Positions 52,425-62,898 of a DNA stretch of 64,000 nt are shown here, in pieces. The DNA is from Polyporus tsugae (Eukaryota; Basidiomycota; Agaricomycetes; Polyporales; Polyporaceae): assembly GCA_024305745.1 (NCBI GenBank), contig JAHRBS010000002.1, positions 1,364,001 to 1,428,000 on the forward strand, written 5' to 3'. Numbering within the stretch: the stretch's first letter is position 1; the number at the start of each line of letters is the position of its first letter. The position numbers and the translations under genes were made by a program. The notes under the pieces were generated by a model that saw only the letters and a list, made by a program, of their open reading frames with translations, searched no databases and was not told where the DNA came from.

Positions 52425-54539
52425 ATGATCACCACTCCGAGGCCGCCATCCGTCCACTCTACCAGCACTGACGCCGACCCGTTTACCGCCTTTCTCAGGC
52501 CCCCGACCACCGAAACCGAGCATGAGCGCGTAGACAGGTTGCAGAGGGAAGCCGACGCCAAGCGCGTCAGCGATAACATCGATGAGGAGATCAAGGCAGA
52601 CAGGGAGCGAATGCGGAAGAGCAAGCAGGACATCCGGGTGAGTTTCGAACCCCCCCCCCCCCTCTGGTTTCCCCATCCACTTCGTGACATGTGTAGCTCT
52701 GCTTGAGTTATGCATTTTCCCCGTGCGCTACCCGGAAGGGCTGAAACGCGGCGTACATGGGTTGTTCTGTAGGCATATATGCGCAGTTAGAACGGTTTCT
52801 AACCTGATATGTTCTAGCTGCTGCTGCTTGGTCAGGCCGAGTCAGGCAAGTCCACCCTCCAGAAGCAGTTTCAGCTGCTTTACGACCCCGGCGCACTGGA
52901 AGCCGAGCAGCTTTCCTGGAGGACCGTCATTTACTTTAACATCGCCCGCCCGGTCCGCCGCATAATCGAGGCACTCGAAACGACGCCGGAAGGGGACGAC
53001 GACGACGACTTCTCCGAGGCATCTTTCGGTGTGCCGGCCGCGCCGACTGGCTTGCCTTCCACTAGAGACGACGCATCTTTGTCCCCCTCTTCGCAGTCGA
53101 GTCTCGACAAACAGGTCGCCCTCCTCCGTACTCGTTTATCTCCTCTCCTCGCTGCCGAAGCCCAGCTGGCAGATCGTCTCTCGGGCGGCATCAATGTCTC
53201 CGGATCTGGCAAGGGCAGCGTCTTCGTTCGTACCGGGTGGCAGTCGCGCAGCCTCAGTCTTCCATTCGGCAAGGGGCGAGAGCGAGCCACGAGCAGCGGC
53301 CGTTTCAGCTTCACTGGCGCCCGCGGTTCCATTGACAACCAGAGAGGCAACGAAGTGGAGCTCCAGGCGCGGCAATCCGACTCGGAGGAGGACAAACTCA
53401 TCTTCCAGGTCGCCTCAATCCTCAACTCGTGTGAGGCGGACATCAGGGAGCTATGGGAGATGCCCGCAGTGAAGCGTCTTCGTGATCGCAGACGTCTCAA
53501 GCTGGAAGAATGGGCGGATTAGTGAGTCCTTTACGATCTTGATGCTCTAGGCGACATATCGATCTGTTGCTGATGTTCCGTGATAGTTTCTTGGACAATC
53601 TCGCACGAGTCTCGAATGCCGGTTACATTCCCACCACCGGTACGCCGCTTCCCCACCGTAAAATGAGGTGAGATCTCACCATGTGATCGCAGACGATATC
53701 CTGCACGCACGCATTCAGACGATGGGCGTTGCTGAGCACGTCTTTGATATGTCTGTGCATGGCCGCACCGTCCGGTGGCATCTGTTCGACGTTGGCGGCG
53801 CCCGCGGTCAGCGGCATTCCTGGATTCCTTACTTTGACGATGCGTACGTGGCCCTTATTGCCACCGAGGACCCCATATTCTGACAGCTATTGTTCAGCAA
53901 TGCTATCATATTCTTGGCTCCTGTCAGCGCCTTCGATCAGGTGGGTCGGCTTCTACTCATTTACCCAGGAATGAACTGACAATACGCGGCGTTTGTGTGC
54001 AGTACCTGGACGAGGACCCGAAAATGAACCGGGTGGACGATTCGCTTCAGCTGTTCAAGCAGATCTGCTCGAACCAGTTGCTCAAACGAGCGCATTTAGT
54101 CCTGTTCTTGAGTGCGTAGCTCTTCCCTCGTGACGTCTGAACTTGAATGACGGTGTCTTCTACAGACAAGACTGATATTCTGAAAGCGAAGCTGGCGACT
54201 GGCGTCAAGGTCAACAAGTTGTGAGTATATGCGCCAACAATTCCCATGTCAAAGCTAAACGGTCTATAGCATTACATCCTATGGCGATCGAGCGAACGAG
54301 TATGATGCGGTTGTCGCCTACTTCAAAGCCCACTTCGCTCAGGTCCACCGCCGGAATAACGAGAGCAACCGTGTACTGTTCTCTCATCTCACCAGCGTTG
54401 TGGTACGCCCTCTATCGCCACCTCATGTTTTACGACTAGCTCACATGCCTCCCAGGATACGAAAGCGATGCAGAGCATCATCACCGATGTCCGCGATTCA
54501 ATATTCCGCGGGTACCTCAAGTCCGCCGCTCTCGTCTAA
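52425..54539 (+). CDS. atypical heterotrimeric G-protein alpha subunit
   Basis: 514 aa from exons 52425-52637, 52818-53521, 53587-53639, 53693-53843, 53898-53940, 54003-54111, 54166-54220, 54270-54402 and 54456-54539, exactly in frame. G-alpha signatures in order: P-loop LLLLGQAESGKSTLQKQF (about 72-89; usual GAGESGKS); switch I ILHARIQTMGVAEHVF with Arg330; switch II DVGGARGQRHSWIPYFDD at 356-373, where residue 360 is Ala instead of the catalytic Gln; AIIFLAPVSAFDQYLDED; NKTD at 425-428; and LTSVVDTKAMQ in place of FTCATDTKN. The C-terminus is ...LKSAALV. A Ser/Asp-rich insertion of roughly 100 residues sits inside the helical domain. The N-terminus MITTPRPP lacks MGxxxS, so no N-myristoylation. 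At 514 aa it exceeds the usual 350-360. Family role: GTP-dependent signalling from receptors at the membrane. Intron 1 holds a 13-C run (52650-52662). Confidence 0.9.
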
Positions 54540-57002
54540 AGATCCGGTTGTCGCGCACATGCTCTCTCCCATAATAACCTTATTTTCTCCTCTCACGTCT
54601 ACGTATGGTCGTTGCACACATGGGCTCTCGACTATGTACCATCACGTTCGTTCACGGCTTTGGTCCACGCTTTCTACGACTCCTCTCTCCCGCTCCGCCC
54701 ACCAACCCCCGGCTCTTGTAATCCGCACCATACCACTCCGGGTTACCACAGCTGTTGTTTGTCCCCTATCATTGCATTGGCTCATCCTCCATCTTTTCGA
54801 TCCTTGTCCCTTTCTCTCCCATATTGCCCGGATTGTGTATTCTACCCATAGATCCCCCTCCCCACGCAACGCCCTAGACGGTGCGATTGCCCACATCATA
54901 ATATTTTGTTGTATCGGGACTTTCTCTCCTCATCATTTAGTATTATTCCTGTCTCTGTCGCTATCCTTGTACCTATACTGGTCTGTAAAAAGCTGTCGGC
55001 GCCACAGCTATAATACTTAGCTAGACCTCCACGCCGTTGGTCACTCTTTTCATGGATTACGAGTACTGGCGCTCGCGTGCGATATCTCGTCCTATGTGAT
55101 CCCTAAATCGGATATCGGATGAATGCAAGCAATGCGTAGGTGATTTCGGCGACTGAGAACGGGCCCATAACTAACCACTCGCCGAGTGCGACAACACCAT
55201 CCCTTCTTTGATTGGAAGACTTTAACCACCCGCATAGCCGATGCGAACGGTCACTCATTTGCGCAAGCTGGCTGGTCCCATTGCGTCACGCCGCCTGCGC
55301 AGGGTGAAGAAACTGTCAGGCACGCTGGATGAGATCTATATGGCTAAGCAACGCCACTGAGTACTGACTCGCGACCGCGGCTAACTTAGAGGCAAGAAAT
55401 GTGTTTGAATGTCGACATGTCTGCACGGCTCCCCGGCCGGTTCTCAAAGCCGCAATATTAATGCGCACGATCATAATTACAGCTAGTCCCGAAATGGATG
55501 AGACTGTCCAATTTGTTTGCCTGCCAAAACCGATCTTCCGACCGTACTTATCTTCCGCACTAGACGCCGGTCCCCTCCAACAAGACAAGTACAGCGACCT
55601 TAAGTTAGCAGCCATAGCCTGAAGAACAGGTCGGTATAGCTAAACTTACCCTGACACAAGTGCGAGGTGCTCAAGAGTTCCACTCAAACCATCAGACAAG
55701 TGCGAGGAGTCGCGCGAGCAGGGGCACCTCATCGTACCACCGCAACTGAACGTTACGGTGCAATGCTCTCAGCACCGGACACTCACTGTACTGCAGCTGA
55801 AATGCGATAGGAGACAGCTGGGCCGAATTGCACTGCGTGGCCTTTCAGCTCTACCCTCATTATCCATCGCATCTTCTCGTGGTGACGGGCCATGTGCGAG
55901 TCTGCGCCATATAAGTACTTGCTGGACATGTTAACATCATTCGCGCGGACCTCGCGCCAGCCTCACGCTGAGGGGGGACTCCTCAAATTTAGGAATTATG
56001 GTGCGAGCCACTTACACCACCGGGTGATGGCTATGTCTGTCAGATATGGTCGGAGGACATGGATCCCATATCTCGGACCATATTGGTATGGCATCTAGCC
56101 CGGGGGTCTGATAAATATGAAGTTAGCTCTTCCCGATTCCATATGATTGATCCCACACGCCATCGAGGTCCTGCTCTATCTGCGTATTGTATGCTTGTCA
56201 TATGATAACGGTATGGTTCCAATAGCGCCCATGTCACAAGCTGGGGGCTTCTGCCCCAGCTTTCAGTTGCCACGCCCTGCGCCCCGCACGTGTAGCAAAT
56301 ATAACCGATACGAAACACCTCCCAGTTCAGGTAGTAAATAACGAGATATATTGGAACACGCTGCTACAAATACAATACATGGGTACGACATAAGTACACT
56401 CGACATGATGGTCGTGCCGATGCCCTCGCTGCCACGTCACCACGGGACCGGTGTTTACATATCCTCCCCCGGCGCGCCGTACAGAAGATCAACGTTCAAC
56501 CAAGAACCTGGTAATGAAACAAGTGCGGCAACTGGTGACTCGTGAGAGGACGTACAACGAAAACCGTGACAGTCAAGATGAACACGTACGTGGCCTTCAT
56601 CCCAACCTCGAGTTGCTGACCTCCTCCGCCAGTGCCAGCCTGGTGACCTTACCGTCGCCAACCCTTCCACGCTTACTGCATAGCGACATGGCGTTAGTAA
56701 TAACTGCATCGAAGAGAGGAGAGAAGACGTACCAAAGAAGAATGCCAAGGGTATAGATGAAGGCATTGAGCCAGCACTGATAGGGAGTTGTATCATGTCC
56801 GAAGGGCTCGCAATGAGGGGGAAGCAAGTGGTCGACCGTCGGAGACAGGGACAAAGAAGTTGCGAAGTCTGTCGGGAAATTTTATAGCGCACGTCGGGGA
56901 AGCCCTCACGTGCTGGCACGGTCTGTCTTGAGGTGGCCTGAGATGCGATCATGTGCTCGAATATATATTTCAGGTGGTGAACCATAGAGCAACGATATAG
57001 AG
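54540..57002. other. intergenic region between G-alpha and the transposon
   Basis: 2.5 kb with no supported gene. It carries one copy of a short dispersed repeat (55479-55575). The first 450 bp are C/T-rich and likely include the G-alpha 3' UTR. Several short plus-strand frames have no recognisable similarity. Confidence 0.4.
55479..55575 (+). repeat. dispersed repeat, copy A
   Basis: About 97 nt related to the reverse complement of 60655-60752. Shared blocks include CCGAAATGGATGAGAC, two CTTCCGACC/CTTCCG units and ACGCC near the end. By eye similarity is partial, about two thirds. With copy B it brackets the pogo-like element, but at unequal distances and outside its terminal repeats. Confidence 0.5.
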
Positions 57003-57004
57003 TA

Positions 57005-57029
57005 CAGTAATACACCGGTCCTTCGGACA
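57005..57029 (+). repeat. left terminal inverted repeat of the pogo-like element
   Basis: 25 bp, starting CAGTAATACACCGG and ending CTTCGGACA, preceded by TA. It matches the right terminal repeat perfectly and the match stops at the next base. CCGGTCCTTCGG inside is nearly self-complementary. Confidence 0.9.
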
Positions 57030-57264
57030 GTGTTTTGAAAATCGCGTGCCGACGGTCTCCTAGGAGGCCAGAGCTCTTCAAACTTGGTACATACCTTGTG
57101 TAGAGTAGTACCAATGTATCTGTGAAGTTATTTTGCGTAGATCCTTCATATGACTGAGAGAGACCGTAATCTGTGGAAAGTCCCTATCGTGCTCCCATGA
57201 GTCCTTCGGACGCCCCAAATCTGGTAACATTATGATGTCATCAAATCTTATCTACTGATCAGTG

Positions 57265-59520
57265 CTATTCTCCATTCATCCCGTCAGCCGACTCCTCGTC
57301 CTCATCCTCGTCCGTCTCGTGCGCCCTCATATCTCGAAGCTTTGGCTTTGGCGCCCTGGGCTCGATACGCAACTGCGGCCTCTGCCCCCTTGGTCCCCTG
57401 CGCTCCCTCTTGGCCAGCTTCACTTCCGCTTCGTACTCGGCAACTGTCACCTTGTGCCTCGCCCTCGCCGCCGCCACCCTCTCGGTCCGTGCCCGCCCTT
57501 CCTCCTCCCATGCCTTTACTAGCCTCCTGTACTTCTCCTTGTCTGTCTTTCTCTGTGCCTTCGATGTCTTCTCCTGCTCCTGATGCTTGTTGTGCTCAAC
57601 AACTTTCGAATGAAAGTCGTCGCCATCCAACAGCTTCGGCAGCCCGTCTCCGAGGAGTTTCCTCTTCCCCTTTCCTTTCCCGGCCTTCTCGTCATACGCC
57701 TGCAGCTTCTCCTGTACACGTCCGACATACAACCCGCTCAGGATCACGCCACCCTGCATCGCCGCCATTGCCTCCTTTCGATCACGGTCTCTTGCATCGG
57801 CGTCTCGAAGCGCTTCTTGCATGTGCTCTTCGCGCTCGTTGTCGGGCGGGTCCGCATACAAGTGAGCATAGCGGCGTTTCATCGGTGAGATGGGTGCTGT
57901 GATATAGCGGGGAGGCTGAGCATTTGGAGGGATGGGGGAGGGGGATACAAGATAAGCAGCGGAGGTCCCGGTAAGCACACCCACGGCATCTTCTACATTC
58001 CTCAGTCTGCGCGGAGTTCTCGGCGTGGTAGGGGTTTGATTCGGCATGTGGCGTATTTCGGGGTTGGAATGGGATGAGGAGGGTACTGGTTCTCGTCGAG
58101 CGGCCACCTCGTCTAAGAGGAAGCGGGTCATAGCGCGGATGGGACTTGTTTGCACGGCTCGGATGAGCGGGAGAGAGGCCCGGACAGATGTCTCAAGGCT
58201 GGGAAGTGTGGTATCTGTATGTACAATGGTTGGATCGAATGGAACGACGCCTGTCTTGCGAAATGCAGCGAGGATGTTGTCATGTGTGAGAGCCTTGGTG
58301 TGAGCGGTGTGATAAACGGAAAGAAAGTTTGTTTTGTTGACTTTCCGGCCTGGCCGCTCGAACTCGTCTCGAGCGACGGTCCAATGGCGTTTGAGGGAGC
58401 TGAAAATAGCGACGTCGAGACCCTGCAGGATGTGTGTGCTGTGAGAGGGGTAGCATAAGACGTGAATCCGATGTTTGCGTGCGAAGTCGAGGAAGCCGAA
58501 GGTGTAGTGGGAAGAATGGCCATCGACGAGAAGCAGACGGCGGCGACCGTGCGCGTTCACCTCCGTCTGACGGTTGAATAACTTGATCCATTCAATGCCT
58601 ATCTCTCCGTCTGTGTACCCCTTCTTCGAATGTCCGAGCCTGCAGTACTTGCGTTACACATGATAGCACTTGAATTGTGAATGCATAACGTACGCCGCGT
58701 TACCGGGATTCGGCTGATCCCAGTTTGGGTGGTATGCATCCCCCTTGAAGATTACAGCCGGTGACACAGAAGTCCCATCTGCGCAGATCGTGACGAGAAC
58801 AGTGACATTTTCCCGGTCTCCGCTTCGCTGCTGATACTGAACCTTCTGTCCAGCAGGTCCTATCACCCGCTCCTTTGTTCCCACACCCAGCTGAAGCCCA
58901 GTCTCATCCATCCCATAGATACAGTCGGCCTCGATAGGATCCTCGCCATCCGTGCCTTCAATTGTTGACTTGAGTAGGGTGAAGTAGGCTTCAATGTTTG
59001 TGGGGTTCACAGCACAGGCGCGAGAGTGATCGAGGCTGCGGCTCCAGTAGGGGTGAAGTCGGGCGGAATGGCGCTCGACGAACCTTTGTGTCCACTCCTG
59101 TCCCACTCCCTCCGGTGGAAACTTGCCCCCTGGCCCATACTTCTCCTGGCACAACGCGTCAACGTGCTCCTTTAGCCGTTTGTGATTGAGTGGGAACCCT
59201 CGCAAGGCTGTGTCGATCGTGAACTCTACCACCATCTCTTCCTTGGCACGATCGAGCCACCGCTTCGTTGCATTGAAGTCTCGGATGCTTTGACGATCCT
59301 TGACACGATCATTGACAGTCGCCCTCGCCAGCTTGATCCGCCTCTTCGTCTCTCGGAAGCACTCTTCTTCGACCTCCTCGCAGATCTTCCGTACACCACG
59401 GGGGTTCGTCTGGGTGCTTTGCTCCTCGAGATATCGGTCTGCAGCAATCTTGATCCATTTATCGTGAAGCTCGGAGTCAATCTGGGTGACTTTTGTTTTT
59501 GGAAGAGCGTGACGAGGCAT
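57265..59520 (-). CDS. pogo-type DDE transposase
   Basis: 733 aa from exons 59520-58694 and 58639-57265 with a 54-nt intron; the frame closes exactly. The N-terminal 200 or so residues contain helix-turn-helix/CENP-B-type DNA binding (LRGFPLNHKRLKEHVDALCQ and the following GQEWTQRFVERHSARLHPYW). The DDE catalytic core has the first Asp in YGMDETGLQLG (about residue 200), the second in LLLVDGHSSHYT (about 310) and the third acidic position in HILQGLDVAIFSSLKRHW (about 349), as in the DDE_1/CENP-B-like endonucleases. LGHSKKGYTDGEIGIEWIK precedes the second Asp. The C-terminal part is a basic, Lys/Glu-rich coiled coil with no known domain. Lacking stops and frameshifts, it appears functional. 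Confidence 0.92.
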
Positions 59521-59952
59521 GGTGGAAGTGCGACAGGATTACAATGGTTGAGCGCTACTTTCATCGGCTCTGTCGGTGTTCAATACTGCCATCCCGATAT
59601 AGTAGTCATCACGACACAGACCGCTCCGTTCACTTCGCTTAGGACGCAGCGAAAAAGCTGAGACACTCCGCCTTCGTGTGACGTCCGATAAGGGAATTTT
59701 CAGTTGCAAACCATGACGCAGAAGGGCTCACACAAATCTGTGAGGTTTTTAGGATGACAGCGTAACTTATATAAATACTGGACTCCGGCGGAACTCCAAA
59801 TGGCCCTCATTTACCTGTACATGTTGCTGTCCTGTGCTCCGAAACTACGCTACATGCCCCAAACTCAAGATATGTATGTTATCTACATGTATCCATTAAT
59901 GTATAAAGGAATTTCAGTCAGGGATTGCGTGGGGACACCGGAATTGGGGGGG

Positions 59953-59977
59953 TGTCCGAAGGACCGGTGTATTACTG
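59953..59977 (-). repeat. right terminal inverted repeat of the pogo-like element
   Basis: Perfect reverse complement of 57005-57029, followed by TA at 59978-59979. Its position about 430 bp upstream of the transposase start, and the left repeat about 235 bp past the stop, give an ordinary pogo layout. Confidence 0.9.
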
Positions 59978-60186
59978 TAGGTACGGGGATGGGATTAAGC
60001 AGTGAGTGTGAGAGACACAAGGGGATAACATGAGATCAAGGTCGGCCACCAGCCGGGACCAGTGTGGCTCGCCGGCATCAGTCTGGTACAGCGCTCATCT
60101 GAATGCCATGTGCTGGAACATGCCGAAACGATATTGTCGCTGCCTCATACCTTTTCGATGTGTCGGGTCACCTGGTGGTGTAGTCA

Positions 60187-60623
60187 CCGCTACTTTTGTA
60201 CAAGGGCAACTCCTCCTCCAGATTTGCCGAAATTTCCCAGATTTTTTGACCAATCGACTCCGTTTGAGGAGAGGAACAAATCTGTCAAGGCGTTTTTCGA
60301 AATTCGAAAAACTGATGGAGTTACAAAATTTGGTCGGTCACCAAATTGGCCAGTGATGGGAATTACCTTCTATATATAGTAATGATTACTATATCCGGTA
60401 CCGTAGACGCTGATCTATGGTGCCCGAGCGCCGCCCATGTTGTCTGCAGTGACACGAAGTGGGCTACAAACACACTCTCTGCGACCTCCACCAGTTTCAA
60501 CAACCTCATTTCACATATATTCTCACTGGAAAGTGCCTGGTCGTCACCCAACAAGCACTCCCGACCGGGCGCCTAAGTTAGGATGACCTCTGGGGCAAAT
60601 TGGCCGCTGTACAAAAGTAGCGG
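60187..60623. repeat. MITE-like element with 16-bp inverted repeats
   Basis: The left arm CCGCTACTTTTGTACA at 60187-60202 is perfectly inverted at 60608-60623. Just inside, both sides have a loosely matching GGCAA...GATTTGCC / GGCCAATTTGCCCC stretch. The 437-bp unit has no supported coding frame. No target duplication was recognised, so the true ends may lie farther out. Confidence 0.4.
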
Positions 60624-60654
60624 CGTCTAAGTGGCTCGCACCATAGGATCACCT

Positions 60655-60752
60655 TGGGTGGGCGTTTAAGTCGGAAGATTGGTCGGAAGGTTGGATAGGT
60701 GCCAGAGATGTAAAAAAAATCGACCGTCTCATCCATTTCGGAATCAGCTGTA
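60655..60752 (-). repeat. dispersed repeat, copy B
   Basis: On the minus strand this matches copy A at 55479-55575, sharing CCGAAATGGATGAGAC and the paired CTTCCGACC / CTTCCGACTT units followed by AACGCC. It abuts the MITE-like unit, so the two may be parts of one family. Confidence 0.45.
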
Positions 60753-60836
60753 AGGTAATATTTCTTGACAAGTTGGAGGCGGAATTGCATCATAACCTCA
60801 TGTGCGCGTACTATGTAGTAGGCGTACGGGACTGAT

Positions 60837-62510
60837 TCAATCGTCAAGCTCATCCTCCTCATCCTCATCGCTGTCCCCCGCGGTCCCTCCTCCACGTCGC
60901 CCGCCACCCATCATGTCCTGTTCGACCATGCCAACGACCGCTTCGACGGCCGCGCGCGACATGCGTGGCATCGCGCCGGGGCGCAGGAGCGGGTGGTGTT
61001 TCGGGTCTAGTTCCTCCTCTTCAGCATCCATCTCGTCCCCGGTAGCCTCGTCGCTCGCGTTTGCCTCCGACTCGTCGTCGCCCTCGCCTTCGCCTTCGCT
61101 CGCATCCGCCTCCGACTCGGTACCACTGTCCTCATCCGACACGTCTGTGCCGGTGACCTCGAAGTCCTCGTCCTCTTCGTCATCCGTGTCCTCGTTCCGG
61201 GGATCAGCCTCGCGCGCGACGGCCTTGCCCTTGCCCTTGCTCTTCGCGTCCGACAAAGGGCCCGCGGCATCTTCGTCCGCCGTGGCCGAGGGGTCTGTCA
61301 CCCGCCCGAAGCGATTCCGGCGCGCCTTGATCCACCGTCCGATAGGCTCCTGCTCCCGCCCGTCGACCATGCCAAAATCGACGTCGACCGCTTCGTCCTT
61401 TTCATCATTGCTCATTTCGTGCGCGTCTTCGTCCATAGCATCCGCCTTCTTTCCCTTAACCTTGCCATCAACCCCAGCCGCGTGCCCGTTCGCGGGCGGG
61501 CCACCGCCGCCTATGCGCCGGAGGATCACAGAGCACGTCCGGCCGGTGGCGGTGAGCGTGCGCACGCCGTCAACCACCTGGTCGCCGCCCTGGCCCTTCG
61601 ACGGGGGCGCGAGGTGCTGGAGCGCAAAGAACTCGCACGGCTTGCCGTCCCACAGGACGCCGTCGTCGAGGAACCACAGCGTGCCCTCCTTCGCGCCGCG
61701 GTACGCCTCGACGCCCGCGACGCCACCGCCCTCCTGGCTCCCTGCGGCACTGCGGAAGACGGCGGTCGAGGGCTCGTGCGTGGGGACGGGGAGGTGGGAG
61801 AGGAACGTGTGGAGCGCGGGGAGCGAGGGCTGGCCTTTAGGGTGTGTCGCGGTCGAGTCGGCGGTGGACGTCGTCAGGACGGCCGTCAGCGTCGCGTCGA
61901 GCCCGAACACGAGCTGCGGGCACGTCGCGTCCTTGTCCTTCGCGGCGGCGGCGGCCTTGGGCAGAGGGGTGGGGACGTCGGAGGACAGGAGGACGACGGA
62001 CCAGTGCGGCTTGGACTTCCCACGCGTGGGGAGCAGGAAGGCGCGCCGGAGAGCGGAGAGGGGGATGGGAGGGTATTCTTCCTTGTGGGACGCGGGGTTC
62101 GTGAGGCGGATAGAAGAGCAGTGGATGTCGATGTTGACTTTCTTGCGGATGGGCGTCGATACAGAAACGCCATGGAGGGAGTACACACGGCTGTCGTCGT
62201 CATCCGCAGCGGACGGGGGAGCATCGTCCGTCCTCGCACGTTTGGACGACACGGTAGAATCGTCGTCTCTGGGACGTTTCTGGCCAGGGCGGGTGTGTTC
62301 AATACGTTTCAAGTCGTCTACAATCTTGGATGCACGAGGCTGGAGCTCGGCCCAGCCTGGTAATGCCCCAACCTTCGGTGCTTCCGCACCAACTGCGAGA
62401 CGTAAAAGGGACTCGACAATGGTCTTGATTTCTGGGAGGAGGCCGTGGTCGAGCTGCTTCTGAATGTCATCTGGGAGGAGTGGCTGAAGGGAATCGAAGT
62501 ATAGTGTCAT
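60837..62510 (-). CDS. Rtt106-like histone chaperone
   Basis: 557 aa, a single exon. The N-terminal region (MTLYFDSLQPLLPDDIQKQL) carries helices. Residues about 115-330 match the tandem PH-like core of Rtt106/Pob3-type chaperones: LHGVSVSTPIRKKVNIDIHC, IPLSALRRAFLLPTRGKSK, HWSVVLLSSD, GVEAYRGAKEGTLWFLDDGV and CEFFALQHLAPPSKG. A low-complexity acidic tail follows (EDTDDEEDEDFEVTGTDVSD and further Asp/Glu/Ser runs), ending DEDEEDELDD, typical for a histone-binding protein. Rtt106 deposits H3-H4, with a preference for K56-acetylated H3, in replication-coupled chromatin assembly. The tail is longer than in yeast Rtt106 (455 aa). Absence of introns sets it apart from its neighbours. A long plus-strand frame over the same bases is a composition artefact. 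Confidence 0.82.
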   Translation of the reverse strand: MTLYFDSLQPLLPDDIQKQLDHGLLPEIKTIVESLLRLAVGAEAPKVGALPGWAELQPRASKIVDDLKRIEHTRPGQKRPRDDDSTVSSKRARTDDAPPSAADDDDSRVYSLHGVSVSTPIRKKVNIDIHCSSIRLTNPASHKEEYPPIPLSALRRAFLLPTRGKSKPHWSVVLLSSDVPTPLPKAAAAAKDKDATCPQLVFGLDATLTAVLTTSTADSTATHPKGQPSLPALHTFLSHLPVPTHEPSTAVFRSAAGSQEGGGVAGVEAYRGAKEGTLWFLDDGVLWDGKPCEFFALQHLAPPSKGQGGDQVVDGVRTLTATGRTCSVILRRIGGGGPPANGHAAGVDGKVKGKKADAMDEDAHEMSNDEKDEAVDVDFGMVDGREQEPIGRWIKARRNRFGRVTDPSATADEDAAGPLSDAKSKGKGKAVAREADPRNEDTDDEEDEDFEVTGTDVSDEDSGTESEADASEGEGEGDDESEANASDEATGDEMDAEEEELDPKHHPLLRPGAMPRMSRAAVEAVVGMVEQDMMGGGRRGGGTAGDSDEDEEDELDD

Positions 62511-62898
62511 GACGAGGCTGGAGCTTGGTGACGGGATATTCGCTAGGTGAATTTGGGTATTCTGTCAAGCCCAGAGGAGAATATGTCGTATGGTGTGTGG
62601 CGGGTTGCAAGCCACAAGAGGAAGAACAATGGGAAGCTCAGCTGGCCGCGGCCGGCCACCAGACTCAGACTGTGGACGCGACGTGACTAAGTGGCGTCGC
62701 GCGCGCGAACTCTCTGCACGCGTCATGTCATGACCGTGACATGTCCACATCGAGGCAACAAGACGTCACACTCTGCTAGTGGACAAGTGCCCGCCTGGAG
62801 TCCAACCCCAGTCCTACTGTGTAATAATGGGAAGGAATTCTTGGGTTCGTACAGATCCTATTGACTTCTTCTAGAGTCCATCCCCAAGCACTGGTATA
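62511..62898. other. intergenic region between Rtt106-like and capping-protein genes
   Basis: 388 bp upstream of the Rtt106-like ATG and downstream of the capping-protein stop, both on the minus strand. No gene recognised. Confidence 0.4.

Larger units (their letters stand above)
57005..59977 (-). mobile_element. complete pogo/Tigger-like DNA transposon
   Basis: A 2973-bp element with perfect 25-bp terminal inverted repeats, beginning CAGTAATACACCGG at the left and its reverse complement at the right, flanked on both sides by TA (57003-57004 and 59978-59979). TA target duplication and CAGT-type ends are hallmarks of the Tc1/mariner-pogo superfamily. Inside, on the minus strand, lies one intact transposase gene with a single intron. 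No internal stop, frameshift or nested insertion is visible. A TATATAAG at about 59767-59775 (minus orientation) is a plausible promoter element upstream of the transposase. Confidence 0.88.
59980..60836. other. repeat-rich intergenic region, no gene
   Basis: 857 bp between the transposon and the Rtt106-like stop. It holds a 16-bp inverted-repeat pair (60187-60623) and copy B of a dispersed repeat (60655-60752). It is less GC-rich than flanking genes and shows A/T runs (TAAAAAAAAT at 60711-60720). Confidence 0.5.

Noticed and set aside
60802..62463. 553-codon plus-strand open frame opposite the Rtt106-like gene
   Set aside because: It is a Ser-rich mirror of the GC-rich acidic coding strand, with no domain; the minus-strand frame has clear chaperone homology.
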